From positions 25,274,552 through 25,338,551 of the forward strand of contig OX419756.1 of assembly GCA_948567375.1 (NCBI GenBank): a stretch of DNA of 64,000 bases, in the 5' to 3' direction. The notes below the pieces were generated by a model. That model was given only the letters and a program-made list of their open reading frames with translations. It did no database searches and was not told the DNA's origin. Below, one piece after another: positions 35,128 through 45,483 of this stretch (its first letter is position 1; the number at the start of each line of letters is the position of its first letter). This DNA is from Lunularia cruciata. Its lineage: Eukaryota; Streptophyta; Marchantiopsida; Lunulariales; Lunulariaceae. The position numbers were made by a program, and so were the translations under genes.

Positions 35128-36881
35128 CTCCAATTCTTGCTAAACCTAATTGGAGTAAGCCTTTCATCCTCTACACTGATGCTTCTAATGTAGCTATAGG
35201 ATGCACTCTTAGTCAATTAGACCAAGATGGGCATGATCATCCAATAGCTTATGCTAGTAGGCAGATGGTTTCAGCAGAGAAGAACTACTCTGTCACGGAG
35301 AGAGAAGGGTTGGCAGTGATCTTTGGTCTCAAGAAGTTTAGACACTACTTGATTGGAGGGAAAGCCACAATTGTCACAGATCACAAGGCTTTGAAGTACA
35401 TCTTCAACAAGCCTAATGTTGAAGGGAGACTAGCAAGGTGGATGATACTCTTGTCTGAGTATGACTACACAATTGAGGATAGGCCAAGGAAGAAACATGC
35501 AAATGCTGATTTGTTATCTAGAGCCTATGATCATGATGGAGATGAGCCAGTAGATGATTCCTTCCCGGATGAGGAGCTCATGACAATCTCATTCACTCAA
35601 GAGATGCCAATGGAGTACAAGGAGATTGTGGATTTTGTGACAAGAGGTAACTATCCAGAAGGGATGCATGCTAGGGAGAGGAAGGCCCTTGCAGCAAGAT
35701 CTAGACCTTACACAATGATGGAGGATATTCTTTTTCACCAAGGAGCAGATGGTCTACTTCGAATAGCAGTGGGTAAGGAAGAGGCTATCCTACTCATAAA
35801 GGAGTTTCATGAAGGTTTAGTATGTGGAGGACACTTTGCAGGAAAGGTGACTGCTTTCAAGATTCTAGATGCAGGTTACCATTGGAGAGGGATTTTCAAG
35901 GATTGTCTTGATTATTGCAAAACTTGTCATGTTTGTCAAGCTTTTGCTAGAAAGTCTACATCCACTCCACCACTTAGATCAATTCCATTGCTAGGACCTT
36001 TTGAGAAGTGGGGAATTGATTTTGTAGGACCTCTCAATAGAACCCCAAGGAACAATCGGTACATTGTGGTAGTTACTGATTACCTTACCAAGTGGGTTGA
36101 GGCTAGACCATTGAGGGACAAGAATGAAGATGAAGTGGGTAGATTTCTTTATGAACACATTATCACTAGGTTTGGATGCCCTTTGGAGTTGGTTTCTGAT
36201 AGAGGAGGAGAGTTTATAGGAAGCATTACTACAGCCATGCTACGACATTTCTCTATCACACATAGAGTAACTACATCCTATAAGCCAAATTCCAATGGCT
36301 TGGCAGAGAGAACCAATCAGACCTTGTGCATGATGTTGGCCAAAGATGCAGAAATGGAGGGGGCTAAACATCATTGGGACAAGAGGATTCATGCAGTTTT
36401 GTGGGAGTATAGGACAACCATGAAGACTTCCACCGGATATTCTCCATTCCAATTGGTGTATGGTATTGAGTCTACCTTACCTATTCACTTTGATCTTCCT
36501 ACCTTCCAAAGCATTCATAGGAGATTGAAGAAAGCACAAGGAGGTGATGCAAAGAAGTCCAGGAAGGATCAACTCATGGAGTTGGAAGAGGCAAGAGCAG
36601 TTGCTATGGTTCGAGTGGAGCAAGCCCAAAGGAAACAAAAGGAGAGCTATGATAAGAGGCAAGACAAGAAGAAGGTGGAGCCTTTCAAAGAAGGTGATTG
36701 GGTAATGTTGTTTGATTCCATTCGATTCAAGAGAGTGCAAAAGAAGTTTTTGCCTAAGTACTTTGGACCTTTCATAGTGGAGAAGGTGTGGGGCAATTAC
36801 ACCTATGATCTCAAGGAGTTGGGAGGAAGATACTTTGATAGGATTAACCATGATAAGTTGAAGATGTACCATAGAAGGTAG
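35100..36881 (+). CDS. R RNase H and integrase (second open segment)
   Basis: Continues pol after the frame break. RNase H starts with LYTDASNVAIGCTLSQ near 35170, upstream of the first ATG at 35265, and has EREGLAVIFGLKKFRHYL and VTDHKALKYI. The integrase zinc domain has FHEGLVCGGHFAGK and CKTCHVCQ (about 35810-35940). The DDE core shows GIDFVGPLN (first Asp, near 36013), LVSDRGGEFIG (second, near 36195) and LAERTNQTL (Glu, near 36305). The C-terminal domain has FKEGDWVMLFDSIRFKRV and ends YHRR, stop at 36881. Apart from the single frame break the protein seems complete. Confidence 0.92.
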   Translation, partial: WELKQSLVVAPILAKPNWSKPFILYTDASNVAIGCTLSQLDQDGHDHPIAYASRQMVSAEKNYSVTEREGLAVIFGLKKFRHYLIGGKATIVTDHKALKYIFNKPNVEGRLARWMILLSEYDYTIEDRPRKKHANADLLSRAYDHDGDEPVDDSFPDEELMTISFTQEMPMEYKEIVDFVTRGNYPEGMHARERKALAARSRPYTMMEDILFHQGADGLLRIAVGKEEAILLIKEFHEGLVCGGHFAGKVTAFKILDAGYHWRGIFKDCLDYCKTCHVCQAFARKSTSTPPLRSIPLLGPFEKWGIDFVGPLNRTPRNNRYIVVVTDYLTKWVEARPLRDKNEDEVGRFLYEHIITRFGCPLELVSDRGGEFIGSITTAMLRHFSITHRVTTSYKPNSNGLAERTNQTLCMMLAKDAEMEGAKHHWDKRIHAVLWEYRTTMKTSTGYSPFQLVYGIESTLPIHFDLPTFQSIHRRLKKAQGGDAKKSRKDQLMELEEARAVAMVRVEQAQRKQKESYDKRQDKKKVEPFKEGDWVMLFDSIRFKRVQKKFLPKYFGPFIVEKVWGNYTYDLKELGGRYFDRINHDKLKMYHRR

Positions 36882-36929
36882 AGAGACCTTCACTTTGAGG
36901 ACAAAGTGAAAACTTAGTCCGGGGATAAA

Positions 36930-37606
36930 TGTAACACCCATTTGTGCATGTGTGTGGTATTGTGATATTTAGCTTGGTATTATAAGTACTTAAGAGGTAT
37001 TATTTATATAGAGATAAAAGATGGTTCTATATTAGTCATGGTTAGCTAAAGTTAGTCATAGCTAAGATAGATGGGACCTTACTTTAGAGGAAGTAGAAAA
37101 GATGAGCACCACTATTTTGGATTTTAGTGTGTTGACTTGGTATTATTCCTAGGTGTTTGGCTTTGGGGAAAGAGTTGAGAACTCTTGGGCCCGCAAGCCT
37201 TTTTGTTTTGGATTCTTCTTTAGTCCAAGGATAGCCCATGTGAAGGAATCCTTGCTTTAGTGGTTGGGTCAAGATAAGGGGAATATGCCCATGTGAATGG
37301 ATATTCCTTTCTACTTTTTGACTTTACTTGACTTTTAGTCTAGTAACTTGAGTTACTACGGTAATTAGTAACTTTGGTATGTAACTATTTCACAAGTATA
37401 TAAACAAGGGGTGAGGAGGTACTCATCATCCTTTCATTTGCAACTATCTCTCTCTCATTGAGTTCTCTAGTGAGCAATGTCTTGAGTCTTGGAGTGTTAG
37501 CCTTGGAGGAGTATGATGGAGTTTGGGTTCCTTGCCTTCTTAGTCCATGGTGCGCTACCATAATAGCCATCAGAGGTTCATCCTGAGTGAGAGACAGGCC
37601 AGCTCA
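36930..37606 (+). repeat. R 3' LTR
   Basis: 677 bp, paired with 29790-30466. Preceded by CCGGGGATAAA, a plausible polypurine tract. Confidence 0.94.
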
Positions 37607-37612
37607 TAGTAC

Positions 37613-37734
37613 CCCGAACACCAAATCAGACTGTCGGAAAGTAGTCCCTGAGAAACTACTAGAATAACTCTAACTACTATCACTGGAACTCCAGTGCCCA
37701 AGCAGCTAGATGAGGAACTACAAATGGCGTGACA
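37613..37734 (-). repeat. M repeat A1, outer part
   Basis: The first 122 bp of A1, beginning TGTCACGCCATTTGTAG at the 5' end of M. Confidence 0.9.
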
Positions 37735-38990
37735 AGCCCATGATTTACCAATGGCTAGTCACATGGGTGTGGACAAGGCCTTCGATACCCTCCAATGCCA
37801 ATGGTCATGGCCCAACATGACACAAGAAGTTCAAGAGTTTGTCCGACCGTGTGAAAGCTACCAACGCAACAAGGCCAACAACTAGAAGCCGAGTGGACTC
37901 CTTCAACCACTCCCCATTCCATTTGCTCAATGGGAACATGTGAGTTTGGATCTCATCACATCCTTGCCCAAGACAAAGCAAGGACACACAAAAATCATGG
38001 TATTTGTGGATAAGCTTAGTAAGCAAATCCACTTGGCACCAACCTTTGATACTGTGGATGCTCCAACCTAAGTGCAAATCTACTTTGACAATATCTTCAA
38101 GCATCATGGGTGCCATGTGTACTCATCTCCGACCATGATCCTTAATTCATTGAAAAGTTTTGGCAAGCATTCTACTAGATACTCGGCACAAAGCTTGCTT
38201 TGTCCACGGCCTTTCATCCTCAAATTGATGGACAAACCAAACATGAAAATCATACCTTGGAAGATATGTTGCGTGCATTCATCAATGTCCACCATACCAA
38301 TTGGGATGAATGTCTTGCAGTTGCAGAATTTACCTACAACAATTCCAAGCAGGCAAGCACCGGATTTTCTCCTTTGTTTCTCAATTTTGGCCAAGATCCG
38401 TTTGTTCCAGATTCTTTTCTTGCTCCTTCCCAATCTCAAGTCCCTTATACTTCAACCTTCTTGACCATCATCTCCCAATCTCTTCGACAAGCCAAATCTC
38501 ACCTCCTTATTGCCCAAAAGTTTTAGAAACTATATACAAACCACCATCACTGTGATCTTACCTTTGAAGTTGGTGATAAAATAATGCTATCTTATAATAA
38601 CATACCCCTCCCGCTTGAAACCCAAGTTTGTAAACTTGCTTCCAATTGGATAGGACCCTTTGATGTCGCCTAAATCATCTCTCTTGTTGCTTATCTACTT
38701 GCCTTACCTTGTCATATGCACATCCACCTTGTCTTTCATATTTCCAAGTTCTTTCTAACCCATCTTCCTTTTCTTCTTGTGTCCAACCTCCTCCTCCTCC
38801 TCCTCCTCCCATCCCTATCAATGATCATGAGGAGTATAAAGTTTATCGTATCCTTGCACGTCGCTACATTCAACAAGGATGCCGACAACATACAGGGTAC
38901 AACGTCCTTTGGAAAAGGTATCCCCTTCATGGTGCCACATAGGAACCTCTTTTTCACCTCCAAAATGCATAGACTGCCATCCAGGAGTTT
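37735..38990 (+). pseudogene. C2 integrase (second part) and chromodomain
   Basis: Resumes in the zinc-binding region (AHDLPMASHMGVDKAFDTLQ). The core follows with SLDLITSLPKTKQGH near 37945. The Glu region appears as DGQTKHENHTLEDML near 38230, where His stands in the place usually held by the Arg after Glu. NFGQDPFVPDSFLAP comes next. The chromodomain is at about 38820-38990: DHEEYKVYRILARRYIQQ then YNVLWKRYP. Stops near 38524 and 38672 and small frame changes make it inactive. Confidence 0.88.
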
Positions 38991-39038
38991 GAAGTTTCAA
39001 TGGCGACGAGGACACCACCAACTAGCAGTGGGGGAATA

Positions 39039-39450
39039 TGTAACAATATAGAGTTTAGCGACGTAGTTAGTAAGGCTAATGAAGTAAAGAATGAGCCAAA
39101 TTAGCCCAAAATATTCTAGAAGCATTTAGGAAGCTTCTTGGGAAGCTTCCCAACTAGTTTAACTTGCACCGCAAGTAGGTAGCTTCTAGAAGCTTCCAAC
39201 TAGCTTAGCTTGCATGCCAAGTAGGCGGCTTCTAGAAGGAAGCTTCTTGAGAAGCTTCCTGGTTAACTTGGCTTGTACTCAAAGGAAGCGGCTCAAAGAA
39301 GCTTCTTGAGAAGCTTCTCAAGGACCTTGTTTTCTACCTATAAATATCAAAGCCAAAGCTCATGCTAGGCATTCAGAGTTTTCTCACATTCAAGTGTCTT
39401 AATGCGAGTTTCCATTCTCCAATTTCTCTCCTTGGGCTTGGTCTTCTACA
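39039..39450 (+). repeat. C2 3' LTR
   Basis: 412 bp, TG...CA, paired with 16114-16540, preceded by GTGGGGGAATA (purine tract). TATAAATA is at 39339-39346. Confidence 0.92.
39184..39347 (+). promoter_or_regulatory. Heat-shock-element-like site and TATA box in C2 3' LTR
   Basis: TTCTAGAAGCTTC at 39184-39196 is a perfect three-unit pattern. Paired GAAGCTTC units follow at about 39238-39325, just before the TATA box at 39339. Confidence 0.6.
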
Positions 39451-39455
39451 AGTGA

Positions 39456-40525
39456 AATCAAGGTTGATTTGGAGAAAATTGAGGCTGAAGTGAAAAATTG
39501 AAAATGAATTTGGGAACCTTAAATTCAAAATTTGGAGATCTCTATCTTCTCAATTTGGCTTCAATTGATAGTTAGTGGAGGATTTGGTGATCAACCAACT
39601 ACAAAGAAGGTGCATCAAATTGAGGCTGAAGTGAAAAATTGAAAATGAATTTGGGAACCTTAAATTCAAAATTCGGAGATCTCTATCTTCTCAATTTGGC
39701 TTCAATTGATAGTTAGTGGAGGATTTGGTGATCAACCAACTACAAAGAAGGTGCATCAAATTGGCAAAGTTTGTCCTGGTTTGGAGGTCAATTGGTGGAG
39801 GTTCCACAAATTGCACTAGCTAGTGCAATTGGTAGTTTTTGGTCATCATTTGGTGCAATAAGGTTTGACCCCCAAATCTTTAGGTCCTACATTAGTGCCC
39901 TAGCCGATTGGTCCACCTTCATTTGATGACCTAATGACTGGTTGATTGATACTTATACACATGTAGCTTTGGCTAGGATAGGTAGTTTGATCCCATCCTT
40001 GGTGACCTGGGTAGCTTAGGAATATGTAGACACTCTTATTATATCAAATGCCAAAATGGTTATAGAGTCAATCAAATGTTGATTTATGAGATGGAGGGTT
40101 TTGTTAAGACTTCATGTGATTGGATCCCCTCTATTCTCTACTTCCTAATTGTGCACCATGTTTGTGTGAAATGCCTTGACTTTAGAGTGTTGGTGCTCTA
40201 ATGTGCTCTCGGTAGTGAGGCTGGAGTGATGACCAATCAAATTACCTATGTTTCTCTCTGGTGAGGTAGAAAGTGATGACATGTAGACCATGAGAGTGCA
40301 TGTTATGTTGGTAGGTTATAGGTCACCATTTCCTCTAATGTAGTTATTGCAATTAGAACTACATTAGTGAATGGTGTTTAGTTGGTGGTGACACTCGGTG
40401 ATGATACTTGGCAAGGTACTTGTAGTGGTTATGATTGCAGTTTAAGTTACATTGTCACAATAAAGTTCTTTAGGGATTTCAAAGGAGATACTGCTATAGT
40501 ACACAATGGGTTTACATGATGTTGT
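39456..40525 (+). mobile_element. D1, second part: decayed leader
   Basis: From about 39780 the sequence follows the P leader 49617-50330 step by step. Shared landmarks are ACACATGTAGCTTTGGCTAG, GAGATGGAGGGTTTT, GATTGGATCCCCTC, GTGAGGCTGGAGTGATGACC and AATGGGTTTAC. Similarity fades near 40525, at the start of the gag region. Most CGs of P appear as TG or CA here. Confidence 0.78.
39481..39762 (+). repeat. 141-bp tandem duplication in D1 leader
   Basis: GAGGCTGAAGTGAAAAATTG starts at 39481 and again at 39622. The two 141-bp units differ at about one base, so this duplication is much younger than the decayed D1 around it. Confidence 0.85.
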
Positions 40526-42394
40526 GTTTTGGTTTGCATAACCTATGGAAAAAGTGAACTAGTATGGTTTATCTCCATAAAGATGGAGTGGGTTGTATGA
40601 CGGATCCCACGGTTGAGCATTACCATTTGAGCAATCTATGTACATGTATATAATTGGTCATATGGATTAAGGCCTTGTCCTCTTTGAGGGCTCTTGTGTA
40701 TATAGGTGGTGGAGAGTTGAGAGAGAGAGGTGTGTTTTAGTTTGAGGTGTCTCAAGCAAGAAGAAGATGTTGGGAATGAGAGTTGTAGCAGAGCATGAGC
40801 ATTAGAGCACTGAGGAAAGCATTTGAGCAAGAGATGTCCCATATGTCTGCTAATCCCAAATCTTTTTTTCATCAAACTTGAGATTATACATTGTGACGGC
40901 TTATAGGACTTGATGGTGGCACATTTCAAGGCGGCATTCATGGAGCCAATAATAAAAAACCTGGATCATGTCATCTTTCCTGTGCTTATTTACAAACAAG
41001 TTTGGGATTTGAAAATCTATGTGCTTTTATAGATAAAGAATGGCTTAATTTTTCTCATGAGCTCCAAGGTGGAGTTTTGGGGTCCATTTGTCAAAAATTG
41101 AAGAGGGTAAATGATAAATTTGCAAGAGTTTGGGTCCCAATACAAGAAGCGCGGACTTCTTTGAGGATTGAAGGAGTTATGGAAGGTCATTTAAGGAAAA
41201 AAGACCATGGTTAGAGAGAAGAGCTGACAAGCTACAATTCAAAGATAGAAAGAAAATGATTTGGGTAGATTCTATGGGAGATATGATATGATTGAATCAA
41301 GGGGGTAGAATTCATACCCTAGAGCACAAAATAAACAATTTGAAAAGCTTCATGAGATATTTTAATGATTTTTTAGTGGATTTAGAGAGTTGAAAAAGTG
41401 CTTAGAGTATTAAAGGCAAATATTCTAGTTTTTGGTTAATCTCAAATCAGATTTGGTCAATTGAATTTGGAGCTCTAGGAAGTGAGGTGTTGGAAATAAG
41501 ATGTTGATCAAGTTTGGAATTTTGGTCACTTCTAAAGTTGTGGTTGGAATCACTTTATGAAAACATCAAATACTGCTGATGGTTAGGTCTTGCATGTCAG
41601 CACAAAGGTTTCATGTCAATTACTCAAATAGAAAAATTCAGGATTTTAGATCAAGCATACCTAGGTTTGTTGATCTTACAAGTTAGCCCAACTCTGGAAT
41701 TGATCCATATCTAGGGATTGAGATGTGAATGAGCTATAAAACTTCATAGGGGTTCAAAAAAGAGCACAAGTAGCTACCATGGAAATTTTAGTTGGCTTAG
41801 GGTACATAAAGAGTGAGAACTAATGCTATAAGTTCCATTGAAAATATTGTTGTTCAAGATGAGCATTTCTATCTTCAATCATTACTAAATGCAAACTCTT
41901 CCATGTATGTGTCTATGATTGAAGATTTTAGGTGACTCAAGTAGCTTTGAGGATTATTTGTATCTTTGATGCTGAAATCTAGTGGACATTGCCAAGACCC
42001 AAGAGCAAACACTCAATTAGGGATTTCAAAATTAAGACAAAAACCTACAAAAAATTGGCCAAGTTTGAGATCTTGTCAAGGGAGATGTAGTGGCTTGATT
42101 ATAGTTTCTTTCATATCATTTGAAAGCTTATTTTATAGACTTTCCATTTGAATCCTAGAACCCATAAATTTATATTACAATTTTTTTTTATGTCCATATG
42201 AGTTGCATAGAGTTTTCCCTATCAAAAAGACATAAAATTTCCCTCTTGGATTAGAAATCCAAGAAATTGGTTGAACACTAAAGTACAAATTGTAGGAAGC
42301 TTGGAGTACAAGTTGAAACTAGCTTGATGACAAAGCAAGAAGGCTCTAAAGCTCATTTCCAACAAAATTCACAAAGAGTTGTTGCTGAATTTTT
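40526..42394. other. Unassigned stretch between D1 and D2
   Basis: No ORF above 70 codons and no recognisable domain. A TATA-like GTGTATATAGG near 40692 precedes a GA-rich stretch, so part of it may be an LTR. The same leader segment of the methyltransferase family occurs on both sides (40110-40320 and about 42398-42575), so two different copies, or a rearranged one, meet here. Confidence 0.5.
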
Positions 42395-45300
42395 TGATTG
42401 GATCCTTTCCATCCTTTCATGATTGTTTGTATGCCTAGTTGGTTTGGATTGGTGTATAGGCGTTGCATTTAGGTTCTTTTCTTCTAGTAGTGTTGTGTAT
42501 TTCTCCTTGGTAATGTTGGAAGTGATGATCAATAGACTAGGATTGCATGTTATGATGACATGTTAGGTTGCCTATTGCTACCCTACCTAGTAGTAAGAAT
42601 ACTAAAAACAAGAGTGGAGGGTTCCAATGGTTGGGTGACATGTGTGCTCAGACTAGTAGTGCTCATATTAGGAGTGGTAGGGTTGCTATGGTAGGTGGTA
42701 GAGGAGCTCTAAATCATGGAGAACAAGGTGGTAGTAGAGGACCCATACTTGGTAAGGGCGTAGTACCTGCACTTGCTCCTAATACAACAATAACTACTTG
42801 GATTGAGAAGTTAAAGCAAAGATTGGCTGGCATGGCCACAACTCATAGGAGATTAGATTTAGGTGCTATGGCTTCCACTTCTTATATTGGTGATAGAGAT
42901 ATCTTGGACTTTATGTGGAGAGCAACACACGTATAAGCATTTTCCACAATGACTAGGAGTGCAATATGTGCTCTAGAGCCTAAAGGAGCATAAGTGGAGT
43001 TGGACCTACAAAGAGAAGTTGGTAGATAGATCAAATTTCTCTAGTCTTTCACACTCTCTAAGGCACTACAGACAACATCCATGGCTCTTAGATATTGTAG
43101 TGCAAGTGTGATAGGTGGTGATGGAATGTATGATGGACTAGATGCAAGTCAACCACCTACTACTACACAGATTGAGTTTAGCACAATGTTGGAGGCAGCT
43201 TAGTTGATTATGCACTTCCCTTTGTTCTTAGCTAGTGATATGTTTACATTGGGAGTTGATCCACCTCTAGTGTTTTGGTTGGTTGCCACACTTTGTGAGA
43301 GTAAGGATGCTGTAGTTCTTTCTTCTAGAGTAGAGGTGATTGATAGTGGAGTTGACTTGGTTGAGGAGCATAGGATCTGCTCCACGGCCAATGATTTATG
43401 GGAGACAACAATAACAACTAGGCTAGAGGAGTTTCCAACTAGTCTTGACTTTGAGCAAGTTTAGTTCACACCTAGAGTTGTCTTATTGGATAACAAGAAG
43501 GGGATTTTTTGTTTGGTAGAACCTTCAAGGAAGGTCTATATACCATAGAGGGTCTTATTAGACTATGGTGCGCAACCTATGGTCTTATGTTGGAGATGGC
43601 TACAATTGTCAATCTTGAGCTACAAAAGACCAATGTAGAGATGTGTCTATTTCAGATCCAGATATTTCTATGGGGTGGTTCTACACAATACATCACGTGT
43701 GGAGAGCTCATTGTCAAGATTTAGCACAATCAACTAACTGATAGCTCTAGTGAGAGCTTAAGCCATTATGATAGTAGCATAATCATATGATATGCTCATG
43801 GTGGAGCAATATTATCCTCTATGGGTTTTAGTATTGACTATTGGGAAAAAAAATTGTCCTATAGATCAAGTTGGCAATCAGGTGAGTGATGAGTATATCG
43901 CCTAGTAGTGGTGGTCTTGGCTCACTATTTTCAAGGACCATTGCATCTGTTTCAACTTTCAATGGTTCCATTACTTGGCTTAGTGACATACTAGAGGGAA
44001 ACACCAATGTAGAAGATACTCCATTACTAGAGGAGATCACTTGGATTCGGAATACAAGTGGAATTATTCTATCTACCTAAGATATTCCATTGAGGAAGCA
44101 TTGTAGTAGTATGCAGATCAGTTGGTGCAATAGGCTTAAAGTAGAGCCTTTGTACCACCAAGAGACTAGTGTGAGGATATGATGATTTGTACCTTTGAAG
44201 TCTATTACCTTGTCACCTTTGGACACCACATTCATTGCTTGGCAATATCCAATAGAGGGAGTATGTCTATTGGGGGTTGTTTGGTGAGATTTACATTGAA
44301 CTAGCTACAATATTATATGCATGTATATGAGTACAAAGGTACTTGTATGTGGAGAGAGATGAGACTGTTAGGTGAGTCTCTCTACATCATATGGCACACT
44401 TGGCCTATCAATATCTTGAGTTCTTATTGAAGTTAGCAATCAAAGGTTTCCAAAAGACCCTACCAATAGACATTTCCTTCTTTGGAGCATAGGATTTGGA
44501 GAGACATGGTCCCATTCATTTGGTGATTCTTTGATGGCCATGTCAAGGACATACCCTTGATGGCTGAGGTTAAGGTCAATAGGATCCTTATTTTGGTGTG
44601 TTTTGGAAGATATTATGTATATTATAACATCTCCAAGTTCATCAGTCCATTTCTCCAACCTATATTTTGGAGAACATCCATTGGAAGAATGATTTTCATA
44701 CTTGGGTGGTGGCAAGTACACGTCATGTCCATTCTTGGATGGGACCTGCCATGTTGTTGGATGCAACCAGAGTGGGACCACAAGCTCATTTTCTTTATCT
44801 TTGGTGGATGAACCTTTTACTTAGAGAGGTTCTACAACATGCTTATGATGGGATTCAACAACTAAACCACCTTATTGTTGATGACATTTTGGATGTTGGG
44901 CATTAATCTCAAACAATTGTAGTGGTTGCTAGGTCACATATGGCAATGGTCAACCTTTTTGGACAAATTGAGCTACTTTATCCACAATAATGAGTTTCTT
45001 AGGCTCCCATGCTTTTTGAGAGGGAGGTCTTGGACTTGTTTGGAACTTACAATTATAGCAATTGGTAGAGCCTAATTTTGATGAGCGGGAGCAAGTGATG
45101 GGTTTTCATACAGATATTACTATTATTGAAATAGTGTTGGAGGCATCCAAGCATCAGGTGTTAGGTCAAGCTATGAATTGTTTGACTTGGATTGTGAGCC
45201 TTGGCTTGGCAGAGCAACATAAGATGCACTTGATAACCATCACTACTTGGACACTTGTGACCTTTATGCCTATCAAGATGATTCAAGTACATGCTAGGAG

Positions 45301-45483
45301 CAATAGACTGCATTGATAGGGTATTCTTGGGACATAACCAATGGCTACTAGTAGGAGTGGTTTACTCGGGGTCCATATAGGTGAGCATGGTCTACTTGCA
45401 TTATACTCTTGGTCTACTTGGGATGTAGCTAGAGGACATGGGGAGCTCAGAGCCAACGCATAAGGAGTTTTTAGTATTGATGT
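42395..45483 (+). mobile_element. D2, old copy of the methyltransferase element, first part
   Basis: Leader end at 42398-42575, then a jump to the nucleocapsid region (GRVAMVGGRGALNHG near 42675). Protease and methyltransferase regions follow, collinear with P 51300-54370. The copy breaks at 45484 through insertion of another element and resumes at 58939. No B or A repeat is visible in this part. Confidence 0.82.
42600..45475 (+). pseudogene. D2 gag-protease-methyltransferase remnant
   Basis: Follows P codon by codon through many stops and indels. The gag C-terminus is open at 42568-42936, and 43204-43464 matches MFTLGVDP and VEEHRI. Protease lies near 43500-43800. The methyltransferase has WPCQGH at 44535-44550, ENIPL near 44670, WMGPAMLLDATRVGPQAH near 44735 and the C-terminal EREQVMGFHTDIT near 45090 with VLGQAMN near 45160. 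Catalytic Pro-Cys-Gln survives, but the domain is broken throughout. It shows that the methyltransferase was present in older family members too. Confidence 0.82.

Larger units (their letters stand above)
29790..37607 (+). mobile_element. R, young Ty3/gypsy element of Athila/Tat-like type
   Basis: LTRs 29790-30466 and 36930-37606 differ at only about six of 677 positions. The primer site is tRNA-Asp-like. Gag-pol is open except for one frame change near 35100. A 5-bp target duplication, AGTAC, is at 29785-29789 and 37608-37612 (one extra T at 37607). It lies inside A1 of M and is the most recent event of this nest. There is no chromodomain. Confidence 0.94.
19993..37734 (-). mobile_element. 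M, methyltransferase-encoding Ty3/gypsy-like retrotransposon with split direct repeats
   Basis: On the minus strand: A1 (37734-37613 plus 29789-29460, split by R), leader, polyprotein 28222-20824, purine tract, B1 (20656-20551), GC, A2 (20548-20099), B2 (20098-19993). Outer ends are TGTCACGCC and ACGCACGACA. The flanks carry a 4-bp target duplication, AGCC, at 19989-19992 and 37735-37738. Without R, M is about 9.9 kb, matching P. It inserted into C2 integrase. This is the better-preserved copy of the family: YIDD, PCQ and all PHD ligands are intact. Confidence 0.92.
16114..39450 (+). mobile_element. C2, Ty3/gypsy chromovirus interrupted by M
   Basis: 5' LTR 16114-16540, primer site 16542, gag-pol 16808-19992 then 37735-38990, 3' LTR 39039-39450. 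The flanks GGTGA (16109-16113) and AGTGA (39451-39455) fit a 5-bp target duplication with one change. M is inserted in the integrase zinc-binding region. Without M the element is about 5.6 kb. It sits inside D1. Confidence 0.92.

Noticed and set aside
35265-36881. Integrase segment of R as a separate gene starting at ATG 35265
   Set aside because: RNase H reading is open upstream to about 35100 and continues the first segment after one frame change.
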